DNA of 64,000 nt, taken from NCBI GenBank assembly GCA_965215825.1, contig CBDCEM010000002.1, positions 868,001 through 932,000 on the forward strand, read 5' to 3'. A program made the position numbers and the translations under genes. A model generated the notes under the pieces. That model was given only the letters and a program-made list of their open reading frames with translations. It did no database searches and was not told the origin of the DNA. This document shows, in pieces, positions 36,795-46,211 of this stretch; the stretch's first letter is position 1, and every line of letters starts with the position of its first letter. This DNA is from JAWPMT01 sp965215825 (GTDB lineage: Bacteria > Bacteroidota > Bacteroidia > Cytophagales > Cyclobacteriaceae).

Positions 36795-37658
36795 ATGGAA
36801 GAACTTGTAGCAAAAGCGGAAGAAAACGTCGGGTGGGTCATATTCATCATATTCCTGTTTTCAATGAGCCTGGCCATTGTGGAATTCATTTGGGAGTGGC
36901 GTCAAAAAAAGCTCACCAAGTGGCGGTTAAAGGAAATGCTGGCAAGCTTGTTAGTTTTAATTCCAGCAGAATTGACACAGAAGGCTGCAAATGCAGTATT
37001 CATCGGAAGCTTCTTTGTACTCTACAATGTAATCCCATGGCACATTCCTGTCAATGGCTGGTCAGTTGTGGCAGCTATTCTGGTCATCGACTTTCTCTAT
37101 TATTGGGAGCATCGCTGGGAACATGAAATCCGACTTCTGTGGAGCTACCATTCCATCCATCACAGCTCCCCAATCTATAATTATACCACTGCTTTTAGGG
37201 TATCCTTCATCGACAACTTTGTAACATGGGTCTTTTATCTGCCCGCCATCCTGTTGGGCTTTCACCCGGTCATTGTACTGCTGGCCATCGCCTTCATTCT
37301 CGGATACCAGTTTTGGATCCATACGGAACTGATCCGTAGAATGGGATGGTTCGAACTCATCTTCAACAGCCCCTCCCATCATCGGGTACATCATGGCTCG
37401 GATGATATCTATCTGGATAAAAATTATAGCGCATTTCTTATTATTTGGGACCGCATGTTTGGCACCTTCCAAAAGGAGATACACCGACCAACTTATGGAC
37501 TGACCAAGCCCATTGATACCATCAATCCGATCAATGTGCATTTGTATGAATACAAAGGCATTCTTAGAGATCTCAGAAAAGCGCGAAACTTCAAGGAGGT
37601 ATGTGGTTTTCTTTTCAGAAAGCCAGGATGGTCTCCAGAAGTTAAATCCAGTAACTGA
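36795..37658 (+). CDS. Sterol desaturase/fatty acid hydroxylase family membrane enzyme
   Basis: This 287-residue integral membrane protein has the histidine-box set of di-iron hydroxylases: HRWEHE, HSIHHSS and HHRVHHG, with hydrophobic segments around them. It uses oxygen to hydroxylate or desaturate a lipid in the inner membrane; the actual lipid cannot be read. It is followed after five bases by the lone ABC membrane domain gene, suggesting a two-gene operon. Confidence 0.92.
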   Translation: MEELVAKAEENVGWVIFIIFLFSMSLAIVEFIWEWRQKKLTKWRLKEMLASLLVLIPAELTQKAANAVFIGSFFVLYNVIPWHIPVNGWSVVAAILVIDFLYYWEHRWEHEIRLLWSYHSIHHSSPIYNYTTAFRVSFIDNFVTWVFYLPAILLGFHPVIVLLAIAFILGYQFWIHTELIRRMGWFELIFNSPSHHRVHHGSDDIYLDKNYSAFLIIWDRMFGTFQKEIHRPTYGLTKPIDTINPINVHLYEYKGILRDLRKARNFKEVCGFLFRKPGWSPEVKSSN

Positions 37659-37663
37659 ACCCT

Positions 37664-38506
37664 ATGAAAATCGGTCAGGTACTTAGAAAATATCGCTGGG
37701 AAGCATCCTTCATTCTTTTTTTGACCTTGTTGGAGGCAGGACTTACGGTCCTGTTTCCACTTTTCATCGGTTTCGCGATTGACGATGCAATGACCCGTAA
37801 ATACGCAGGAGCCATACTGCTGGGGGCTTTGGGTGTAAGTGTAATGGTGATGGGCGCCGGTCACAGGTTTTTTGATTCACGTTTCTATGCCAAACTTTAT
37901 CAGGAATTTGGAGCAAAAGTGGGAAATGGACGTGAAACGCCTACCTCCACTAAATCAGCACACTTAGGTTTTCTGGGTGAAGTGCTGGAATTCTTTGAAA
38001 ACGCGCTGCCTGAAATTGTCAACAGCGCTATTGCTTTAGTGGGCACGTTAATCATTCTCGCGGCCATGAACGTTCAGGTACTTATTGGCTGTCTGGTTTC
38101 GTTGGTGTTCGTCATACTCGTTTATGGATTGACTCAGGCGAAAACAGTCCGTTTCAACAACGCCTATAACGAGGAATTAGAATCGCAAGTCGAGGTAGTT
38201 AGTGAACACAACCCGATAAAACTCGACTGGCACCTGAGAAAACTGATGAAATGGAACATCAAGTTGTCAGACCTGGAAACCATAAATTTTTCACTGGTCT
38301 GGATGATGATGTTTGCCTTTCTAATTGTGGCTATCTTCTTCTCTACAGACGCGAACAGCAGTCATGGCATGATATTCTCCATGGTGCTCTACCTGTTTCA
38401 GTTCATCGAACAATTGACCATCATGCCCCTGTTTTATCAGCAGTGGTTAAGATTGACGGGAATGATAAAAAGATTAGACACGGTACCCGAGTTAGGAACA
38501 GCGTGA
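37664..38506 (+). CDS. ABC transporter six-transmembrane domain protein without ATPase domain
   Basis: This 280-residue protein has about six hydrophobic segments and fits the ABC_membrane_3-type stand-alone six-TM family (LLEAGLTVLFPLFIGFAIDDAM, LYQEFGAKVGN, FFENALPEIVNSAIALVGTL, FNNAYNEELESQVEVV). There is no Walker A, signature or Walker B sequence in it or next to it, so an ATPase must come from elsewhere or the protein works without ATP. It is encoded five bases after the hydroxylase gene. Confidence 0.8.
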   Translation: MKIGQVLRKYRWEASFILFLTLLEAGLTVLFPLFIGFAIDDAMTRKYAGAILLGALGVSVMVMGAGHRFFDSRFYAKLYQEFGAKVGNGRETPTSTKSAHLGFLGEVLEFFENALPEIVNSAIALVGTLIILAAMNVQVLIGCLVSLVFVILVYGLTQAKTVRFNNAYNEELESQVEVVSEHNPIKLDWHLRKLMKWNIKLSDLETINFSLVWMMMFAFLIVAIFFSTDANSSHGMIFSMVLYLFQFIEQLTIMPLFYQQWLRLTGMIKRLDTVPELGTA

Positions 38507-38542
38507 CCGGAGGCCATCGATTTTAATCAATACCGTGGTTGC

Positions 38543-41146
38543 TTAGTTTTCATCTTTAAAGACCAACTTATCTAATTCCAGCGTACCTGTTCCTCGGGTT
38601 GCTTCCCAAAAACTAACACCATGACCAGGGATCTCTTCCTTACGCCCTTCTATTTCGACATCACGGTTCATAAGTTTCCATTCTTTTCCGGTGAGTGGGG
38701 ACGGTGAAATAATGATGTTCATGCCTTTGAAATGCTTTTGAGATTGATCCCAGGAAGGGGAGCGCTCACCAATCAATTCAATAAGTTTATCGGGCGTGTA
38801 GGTAATCCGCTCCTCCGCTCTGAATTTCTTTTCCTGAACATGGAAATCAGTAATTCCTCGAAAAAGATCAAAAGTGTTCAAAGAATCGCTTGGTAACAGA
38901 CCCATTAGGTAAAGCTCCAGGTTGGAAAACTTTGGACTTCCGCTCCTTGGGTGAAAAAGGTCAGCCTGATACCAATTGTCTCCTAGCTCTTTCAAGGAGT
39001 TTTGCCTAAAACCACCTAATGCACCAGCGCCGCTTCCTGTAAACCCCCAATGACCATTGTATTCCACCTCCGGGTTTTTGATTATGCCCTGGATCTTCAC
39101 CGATTCAAGTGGCACTTCTGTCTTAAATAGATTGCCCACGCCCCAGAGGTGACATATTTCGTGGTGCACGGAGTTCACTATTAATCGCCCGCCATCAATA
39201 ACGATGTTGCCCATGAAGCGACTTTCACCCGCGTGAAAAGGCGAGTCATTTCGCCCAAACCCTATATTGTGTGCCTTGGAGTTCGTTCTCATGCAAATAC
39301 CTCCATGGTTCGGGTCCAAACTCCGCTGTTCGTTCAGGTACCATATGAAAAAGTCATATTCATTGGGCATCCATTCGAACACTTGCTTGTCGAAAAAGTA
39401 AGCAGGGACATTTTTAATATGTTGCTTTGTTTCCTCCAGGATTTCATTGTATTGCGAGTCATCAATTTGAAGCGATGCGACCCTTCGGTCCTCATGCAGG
39501 TGAAGCGTGTACCCTCCGGAAGTCTCCCGACTGAATATTTGCATGGTCTGGGTCTTCCAGTCATCGGGACCGGCATCGATCCAGTTTGATCGCTCATCGA
39601 ATCTAAAATTGACCAACGATCCGATTTCCTCCCCAGTAGTTCGATCCACTACTCGATTGGAGTGATTTTTTTGACTTTTGGTTAGATTGAAATCCAGGTA
39701 ATGCATTAATCCATGTTCACTCCCAGTTAGAATGTGGTTTTTTGCAGCGTCAATTTCCTTTGCATTCAGCGCCCGATCCCAGATGCGAAATTCGTCGATG
39801 ATTGCATTGCTTTCTAAATCATCCTTCGGAGAACCTCCTATGATAAGTGGAGCATTGTCGTCTGACTGAAAAGTTGAACCTAGCAGGTATTCCTCTTGCT
39901 CAAGAAAACCATTATGATACAATTTCATCGTATCTCCTGTACAGACGAAAGCAATATGGTGGTAAAGGTCCGGGTCCAATTCAATGGCACTAACACCCCA
40001 ATTGGTTTTTTCGATTTTCTGTTCCCGGTTTGAATCATTTCCTTTGAACTGATCGAAAACGGAGGTGGTATTCTTAGGCATGCTGCCCATGAAACTGATG
40101 GTGACGACCAGTTGAATCGTACCGTGGCCACCATCCTGAATATGTGCAAGTATTTCACCCTGTTTGTTTTTGTTCTGAAGGTCACCGGCTTTATAAATGA
40201 GATATTGAAGTGGTGATTGGGACCTGACCTCACTGGCTTTGAAAACGAACTCCATCGTGAATTCAGAAGGAATATTTTTGATATCCGTGAGTAAATAATC
40301 TCCTTTACCAGCCAATTTCAATGCGTTTTCTGAGGATTGGGTAGTTCTTTGACTGGTAACCAATACAACATCTCTGAAACTTGTAGGTACTTGAGTAACT
40401 GGCGAATCAGGAACATTGGTTTCCCATGCAAAAGGAGCAAGTCCGGGTTTCGCCAACTCTTTTTTGTCGATACTCAATGTCGCATCTCCCAGTACCTCAT
40501 AAACGCCCACGCATTGACCCATTTTGTCTTTTATCATGAACCGACCTCCGATTGCATAAAAAAGATTCTGCAATCCTGATGGGGGAATTATCAACAAAGG
40601 CTCCCCTACTTTACCTACCTTGGAAGTCAAGCGATGAATGGCCACTGGATCGTTTGTTTTATTAGAGAGGTTAAGAGCGGCACTGCCATAGAGCGTGGTG
40701 AATTCTTCTTGAATGAAATTACAGTCTATCTTGAGAATGGATTCTCCAGTAGCAGGGTCCCGTTGACGAATCTCCTGTAAGACCTTACCTCCAGAAACTT
40801 CAATAGTGATATCTGAAGCATTATCCGGATTCAATTGGAGGGCTTGTAAACAGGCACCTGACCGTACATCTTTAATGGCAAGCATGGCGTTATTAAATGT
40901 ATACGCCGTTTTGGATGCTCCAGGGGCAAGGACTTTCAGGATCTCAAACTCCTTCTGCTCCGCATTTTTATAGGTCAGGTTGATCCACCGATCTGTTTGA
41001 TTTTTAATAACAACTGGCCGCTGAGAGGTGCCGAAATACGCACGTTGGCTAATATAGGTCTCGCAAGAAATTTCTTTAAAAGCCTGAGCATTTGTCAACA
41101 TGCTCATGAGGATCATAAATAAAGCCCAGAGTTCTTTTTTGTACAT
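38543..41146 (-). CDS. Secreted LamG-domain protein with C-terminal HEICH zinc-protease-like module
   Basis: The chosen start at 41146 gives a signal peptide (MYKKELWALFMILMSML ending TNAQA) and 867 residues; a longer frame begins at 41191. The order is an unknown N-terminal domain of about 230 residues (SCETYISQRAYFG, MGQCVGVYEVLGD), then a LamG/concanavalin-like domain (EFTMEFVFKAS, LYHHIAFVCTGDTMKLYHNG, AIIDEFRIWDRAL), then a C-terminal module with VHHEICHLWGVGN (HExxH at about 662-666) and LELYLMGL as a possible Met-turn. The last part is likely to be a metalloprotease of a family I cannot name. The first 550 or so residues are closely similar to the next upstream gene, as is the sequence just before the start. 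Substrate unknown; secreted. Confidence 0.75.
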   Translation of the reverse strand: MYKKELWALFMILMSMLTNAQAFKEISCETYISQRAYFGTSQRPVVIKNQTDRWINLTYKNAEQKEFEILKVLAPGASKTAYTFNNAMLAIKDVRSGACLQALQLNPDNASDITIEVSGGKVLQEIRQRDPATGESILKIDCNFIQEEFTTLYGSAALNLSNKTNDPVAIHRLTSKVGKVGEPLLIIPPSGLQNLFYAIGGRFMIKDKMGQCVGVYEVLGDATLSIDKKELAKPGLAPFAWETNVPDSPVTQVPTSFRDVVLVTSQRTTQSSENALKLAGKGDYLLTDIKNIPSEFTMEFVFKASEVRSQSPLQYLIYKAGDLQNKNKQGEILAHIQDGGHGTIQLVVTISFMGSMPKNTTSVFDQFKGNDSNREQKIEKTNWGVSAIELDPDLYHHIAFVCTGDTMKLYHNGFLEQEEYLLGSTFQSDDNAPLIIGGSPKDDLESNAIIDEFRIWDRALNAKEIDAAKNHILTGSEHGLMHYLDFNLTKSQKNHSNRVVDRTTGEEIGSLVNFRFDERSNWIDAGPDDWKTQTMQIFSRETSGGYTLHLHEDRRVASLQIDDSQYNEILEETKQHIKNVPAYFFDKQVFEWMPNEYDFFIWYLNEQRSLDPNHGGICMRTNSKAHNIGFGRNDSPFHAGESRFMGNIVIDGGRLIVNSVHHEICHLWGVGNLFKTEVPLESVKIQGIIKNPEVEYNGHWGFTGSGAGALGGFRQNSLKELGDNWYQADLFHPRSGSPKFSNLELYLMGLLPSDSLNTFDLFRGITDFHVQEKKFRAEERITYTPDKLIELIGERSPSWDQSQKHFKGMNIIISPSPLTGKEWKLMNRDVEIEGRKEEIPGHGVSFWEATRGTGTLELDKLVFKDEN

Positions 41147-41312
41147 ACTTCGTATAGGCTGAAAGTCAAGGGTGTTGCCTAAAAAATGCACAAATTAATC
41201 ATTGAAGGTCAAAACTTAAGACCCGGATGTCTTGAAATTAAGTCAGATTATTTCACATAATCAACATCACTTATCGGGTTTTGAAACTAGGATTGAAAGC
41301 CTTGAAATTTGT

Positions 41313-44300
41313 CTACTTCCTCGTGATTTTGACTCTATAACCCTGATCCGTTTTAGAAAGTACTTTAACGGAGAATGGCATTTGATCCAGTGAGAGCTCT
41401 TCCCCCGGCTGTAGGGGAGCTTCCCATGTTTCTGAGAGTCTTTTTTTCATGACTTCTACAGGTAACAAACTCGTTTTCTTCTTGGTATCCACAAAATAGA
41501 CAAGTACGCCTTCTGTATTTTCAGGATTTGGTTTTTGGGGTACCTCAATGCAATAGAAGCTAACATGATAAACCGCTAACGGATCAGCAGGAATAATCAG
41601 CAACCAGGTCCCACTGCCCGTTTCATGTTGAAGAACTTCACCTTCCCAAACGTCCTTTTTGATAAAATTCATTCGGTCTTCAGGAAGCCAACCTAGATAA
41701 AACAATTCCCAAAGCAGAAGATTCTTTGAGCCAAAGGCATCGGCCATGAGGCTCCAGGATCCAGTGGCCTGCGTATTGACGATCTCTGGACCCACACCAT
41801 CATCATCCTCGTAATAGAGGTCTGGCAGACCAAAAATGTGACCATACTCGTGTATCATGGTCTTATGATAATTGGGATCATCATGAACCCGATTCCCCAG
41901 GGAGATATTGGGCGCCAATTTATTGCGATCTGCAAATTTGCCATAGTTATTAACATTTGCCCGTTCGTAATCCGGAACCTTCGGGTAGATCGTGTGTGTC
42001 ACGTTGTACTGAGAAAAATCAAAATCCGGACTTTGATCCATAAAGGTCTTTTGGATCTTCGATCCATTGGGGACTTTGATGCCATTCGGCTCCGGTGCTG
42101 CGGAGGCATGGCGCTTCCAGGTTTTTTCGTAGACTGTAGGTTCAAAATGGATCTTTCCTCCTGCCCATCGATCATAAAAGGCCTGTAATGAATCCACCGG
42201 TGTTTCAGGGAATGTTTCACTTCCAGGATAATCAGGGAAATCCACGTAGAACGTCGTGGCCCGAATGGTCTCTTTTTTACTGACGGCATTAAAAGAGTTC
42301 AATCCATGATACTTAAAGACATCTCCCAGGCCAAGAGGAAGGCTTTCCACGTCATATTTGCTTATAAGGTATTGCTGTACCTTGCCTACTTCCTCATCGG
42401 TAAGCGCATTGTTGTACATGATGATTTCATAAATATCTCCACTAAAAGCCGAAGAAGGCCCCGTTCCAATCAGCAATGAATCCAACCCATCCATGGGATC
42501 GGAATGACCAAATGTTTCGAATAGTTTTTGTCCTGAAACCCAATAGTCCGTACCGACAAGTGTATCAAGTCTAACAGTCAGTATTTGCTTCTGAAAATGT
42601 TCCATCGGCAATTTCCTGGTGACGGTGTTAAATCGATTTTTTCCGAGCATTTGTTCTGATCGATCCTGAATAAGCATCAGCTCATTGGTTTCAGCACTTT
42701 GTGACTTTTGGGTGTACCCATAAATTAATCTGGACCCGGACAGAGTCCTACCTGTTTGCGGATCTTTTGAATCCACAGTTTGATTCGACAAGAAACTGCC
42801 ACTAAAATGTCCTTCCGGAATTTCATCGCTTGGTCGGTACACCACGAAAATGGTGTAGCTGGAATGATTAAGAAATTTGGTAGGAGCCTTAAGCTTCTGA
42901 CCGATCATGTACTGCAACTCATTTTCTCCGGCAGCCGTTCGTTTCATTCTTTTCAAGCCAAATTTCAGATGTTGTGAGGACCCATCGTCAATCAGTGCTG
43001 GCCGAAAATGACTCAGCCCTTTTACTGCCAGGGCATCATTCCCGCTTCCGGACTGATCTATCCATCGATCGACGTAATTGACGGTACCGGACCAGGGTTC
43101 AATCATCCCCTGATCAATAGACCTTTGTGATCGGGCATCCAGTGAGGAAGTTTCCACCCCTTCATCAGCTTTTAACCATAGTTTCATACCCCTATCCGAT
43201 ATGTCAATTCCCGCCTGGACCAATGATTGCTTTAAGGTCGGATTTGGCTCACCTTGAACCTTTTGAACTTTCTGAATCGGGCTGTTTTGTACAGGCAGAT
43301 CCATCAAAACAGGTTGGTAATTATTGGGCTCTTCGGCTACAAGTAACTCTGTGTCCAGCAATTTGTTGGCAAAGGATTGACCAATGCCATACTTGCCTAT
43401 CAGTGACTCCTGAATGGCAGTGATCTCTTCCTGGTCTAAGGGGCGATCATAGATCAGGATCTCCGCAATAGGTCCGGAAAAAAAGGAATTGGAAGTCTTG
43501 TATCCACCAATCCCCAAATGCCTTAGTGCAATCAATGACTGCTTGTCTTGTTGTGATGCCCCTGAGCCAATCAATTCGTCATTGACGAATATTTTGCGAC
43601 CATCTGCAGTACTTTGACGGAAAGTCATCAATGAAGCATTGTTGACGTGGTGTCCAAAAGCTTCCGCCTCCAGCTTATTTTCACCATGCCCAAAACTGGC
43701 TGAATTCATGTTAAATCCCAGACCGAGACCTTGATTGGGTAGTGAGGGCTCTCCTCCGGTCAATACAAAATTATTTTGAGTAGGAACGAGACGATGATGA
43801 ACCACAAATACCGTATAGTCTTTACCTACCAGGAAGGAACCATCGGTTTTCAAGTAGCTTCGGGCAAAGTAGAGTGCCGGTTTATTGTTCAATCCTTTAT
43901 CAAGAAAAACGGGTGCGTATTTCCAGTGTTTTTGATTGGCATGCCAGCCGTTGCCAGAAAGGTCTTGCCAGGATGAAACCCTGTTTTCAATAACGTTTAC
44001 GCCGGAATCTGCTTTCAACCATAAGGCTAAACTTTCTTTTGGTACTTCCCCGTATCCGATGGTTTTCCAGTCATCAGAGCTGGCATCAATCCAGTTAGAC
44101 AGCTCGTCGAATTTAAAATTGATCAGGGACCCGATTTCCTGACCGGTCACTTGATCGGTGACTCGATTTGTATGTTGCTTTTGGCTCGGGGGAATGTTAA
44201 AATCCAGGTAGGAGAGCAAACCAGGTTCTTTCCCGGTCATTGACTGATTTCTTCGTTTCTGAATTACAGGAGTATTGAATGCCCGATCCCATATCCTGAA

Positions 44301-45635
44301 TTCGTCTATAATGGCATTACTTTCCATGCCGTCTTTTGGCGAGCCCCCGATCACCAACGGGACATTTTCATCTGTCTGGTAGGTGCCCTCTGGTAATTCT
44401 ACTTCGTTCATCAGGGCCCCGTTGATGTAAATACGCATGTATTCCCGGTCACAGGAGAAGGCGATATGGTAGAATTTATTCACTTTGAGTAACCCAGCAT
44501 TAACAGCCCAAAATACCTTGGTATCCTTGATCTTTTTTGCGTCGCTAATGGCAGTGGCAGGTACGGTGTAAGTTCCAATCAGACTGACTTCTCCTACGAT
44601 GGTGAAGTAGTTCTGCTCGTTGCGTTGCAGGTAGACCATTAGATCCCCCACCTTGCTTTTGTCCTGAAGATCATCGCCTTTGTACACCAGGTATTCCCGT
44701 GGGGAGTTAGCGTTTTTAGCAGCCACATTGAGTACAAATTCCATCGTAAACTCTGAAGGAATTTTCTTAATATCTGTAAGTAGGTAGTCCCCTTTTCCGC
44801 TGAGCTTTAAAGCATTTTCGGAGGACTTGGTAGTCTTCGGGCCATTGGTCAACTTCACTTCGGTGAAACTTCCGGGTAGCGTGGCAATGGGTGCAGTCTT
44901 AGCATTTGCTTCCCAAACAAAAGGCGCGACCCCCTCCTTTGCCAGCTCTTTCTTGTCGATGGCAAATTCGGCATCTCCCAGTACTTCATACACGCCAACG
45001 CATTGACCCATTTTGTCTTTTAGCATGAACCGGCCTCCGATTGCATAAAAAAGATTCTGCGATCCTGACGGAGGAATTACCAACAAGGGTCGCCCCACTT
45101 TGCCAACCTTGGAAGTCACACGATGAATCGCCATGGGGCCTTCAGTTTTATTGGAGATGGACAAAGTGCCCCTGCCTCCCAGGGCCTTGAATTCCTCCTG
45201 GATGTATTCGCAATCAATTTTAAGGATACTCTGTCCCGTAGCAGGATCCTGTCTGCTAATCTCCTTCAGGGTCTTACCTTCTGAAACATCAATGGTGATA
45301 TCTGAAGCATCGTCAGGGTTGAGCCGCATGGCTTTTATACAGGCTCCGGACCTGATATCCTTAATGGATAAAGTGGCGTTGTTGAAAGCATAATTATTCT
45401 TACTCTCACCCGGCGCAATCAATGGTATGATGTCAAACTCCTTCTGTTCTCCATTTTTATAGGTCAGTTTGATCCATCGATCTGTTTTGTTTTGAATGAC
45501 AATGGGCCGCTGCGCAGTGCCAAAATAGGCACGTTCGCTATAGTAGGTGTCGCAAGAAATTTCTTCAAAAGCCTGAGCATATGTCAACATACTCGTCAGA
45601 ATCATGAATAGGGCGAGGAGTTCTTTTTTGTACAT
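41313..45635 (-). CDS. Giant secreted multi-LamG protein with C-terminal M6-like zinc protease
   Basis: This 1440-residue protein has a signal peptide (MYKKELLALFMILTSML ending TYAQA). The order is the same N-terminal domain as its neighbour, then a LamG domain (EFTMEFVLNVA, FYHIAFSCDREYMRIYINGAL), then two domains of the LALWLKADSGV...WQDLSGNGWHANQ type (about 550-745 and 810-1085). Last comes an M6/immune-inhibitor-A-like protease with MIHEYGHIFGLPDLYYEDD (HEYGH at about 1262-1266) and GSWSLMADAFG as Met-turn. It should cleave extracellular protein. No type IX sorting tail is obvious: the end is YRVKITRK. It is a paralogue of the 38.5-kb gene, swapped at the catalytic end. Confidence 0.85.
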   Translation of the reverse strand: MYKKELLALFMILTSMLTYAQAFEEISCDTYYSERAYFGTAQRPIVIQNKTDRWIKLTYKNGEQKEFDIIPLIAPGESKNNYAFNNATLSIKDIRSGACIKAMRLNPDDASDITIDVSEGKTLKEISRQDPATGQSILKIDCEYIQEEFKALGGRGTLSISNKTEGPMAIHRVTSKVGKVGRPLLVIPPSGSQNLFYAIGGRFMLKDKMGQCVGVYEVLGDAEFAIDKKELAKEGVAPFVWEANAKTAPIATLPGSFTEVKLTNGPKTTKSSENALKLSGKGDYLLTDIKKIPSEFTMEFVLNVAAKNANSPREYLVYKGDDLQDKSKVGDLMVYLQRNEQNYFTIVGEVSLIGTYTVPATAISDAKKIKDTKVFWAVNAGLLKVNKFYHIAFSCDREYMRIYINGALMNEVELPEGTYQTDENVPLVIGGSPKDGMESNAIIDEFRIWDRAFNTPVIQKRRNQSMTGKEPGLLSYLDFNIPPSQKQHTNRVTDQVTGQEIGSLINFKFDELSNWIDASSDDWKTIGYGEVPKESLALWLKADSGVNVIENRVSSWQDLSGNGWHANQKHWKYAPVFLDKGLNNKPALYFARSYLKTDGSFLVGKDYTVFVVHHRLVPTQNNFVLTGGEPSLPNQGLGLGFNMNSASFGHGENKLEAEAFGHHVNNASLMTFRQSTADGRKIFVNDELIGSGASQQDKQSLIALRHLGIGGYKTSNSFFSGPIAEILIYDRPLDQEEITAIQESLIGKYGIGQSFANKLLDTELLVAEEPNNYQPVLMDLPVQNSPIQKVQKVQGEPNPTLKQSLVQAGIDISDRGMKLWLKADEGVETSSLDARSQRSIDQGMIEPWSGTVNYVDRWIDQSGSGNDALAVKGLSHFRPALIDDGSSQHLKFGLKRMKRTAAGENELQYMIGQKLKAPTKFLNHSSYTIFVVYRPSDEIPEGHFSGSFLSNQTVDSKDPQTGRTLSGSRLIYGYTQKSQSAETNELMLIQDRSEQMLGKNRFNTVTRKLPMEHFQKQILTVRLDTLVGTDYWVSGQKLFETFGHSDPMDGLDSLLIGTGPSSAFSGDIYEIIMYNNALTDEEVGKVQQYLISKYDVESLPLGLGDVFKYHGLNSFNAVSKKETIRATTFYVDFPDYPGSETFPETPVDSLQAFYDRWAGGKIHFEPTVYEKTWKRHASAAPEPNGIKVPNGSKIQKTFMDQSPDFDFSQYNVTHTIYPKVPDYERANVNNYGKFADRNKLAPNISLGNRVHDDPNYHKTMIHEYGHIFGLPDLYYEDDDGVGPEIVNTQATGSWSLMADAFGSKNLLLWELFYLGWLPEDRMNFIKKDVWEGEVLQHETGSGTWLLIIPADPLAVYHVSFYCIEVPQKPNPENTEGVLVYFVDTKKKTSLLPVEVMKKRLSETWEAPLQPGEELSLDQMPFSVKVLSKTDQGYRVKITRK

Positions 45636-45830
45636 GTTCGTGTAGGCTGAAGGTCAAAGGTTGCTGCCTAAAAACGGACAAATTAGTCATTACATGTCAA
45701 AATTTAGGATTCTGGTGCCCGGAATTAATGCTGAATTCTGCACACAACCTAAAATAACGTGCCGAACAGGCGCTACGCATCAACCAATCGGCATTGACTG
45801 TTAAGAACGAAGGTCTCTTCACAAGGTCAA

Positions 45831-46211
45831 CTAGGAATTATGGGCTTTTCTCGTTTTCAACAACATGACACCCATGATAATACAAACTCCCATTTTCAAA
45901 ACATATGAAACATTAAACTGATAGTAAATAGAAGAAGGCAATCCACTTCCAGCCATTAAGCCAAAGCCAATCAAAGTCAGACCAATGGCGCCGTAGCCTA
46001 TATGCAAATAGCTCCAGTACCGCAGTATTTTCTCGGAACCCCCTCGTTTGGAAAAAAGAAAGAAAATCACAAGGCCGATGACCAGACTGACGATCACGAG
46101 CGGGTAAACAGAGCCAATAACAACATACTGAATACCTTGGAAAAGAGGAAGAATGAAGGTCAATATGAGCAGTGGCTTCAAGTATTTGATCAAAGTATCT
46201 GAGCTATTCAT
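45831..46211 (-). CDS. Four-TM inner membrane protein of unknown function
   Basis: This 126-residue protein has four hydrophobic segments (LLILTFILPLFQGIQYVVIG, LVIVSLVIGLVIFFLF, YGAIGLTLIGFGLMAG, VLKMGVCIIMGVMLL). There is no recognisable family. Its start overlaps the M28 peptidase stop by eight bases, so it belongs to that operon. Confidence 0.65.
   Translation of the reverse strand: MNSSDTLIKYLKPLLILTFILPLFQGIQYVVIGSVYPLVIVSLVIGLVIFFLFSKRGGSEKILRYWSYLHIGYGAIGLTLIGFGLMAGSGLPSSIYYQFNVSYVLKMGVCIIMGVMLLKTRKAHNS

Noticed and set aside
37062..37541. Minus-strand ORF of 159 codons
   Set aside because: It is antisense to the sterol-desaturase-like gene, whose histidine boxes are clear.
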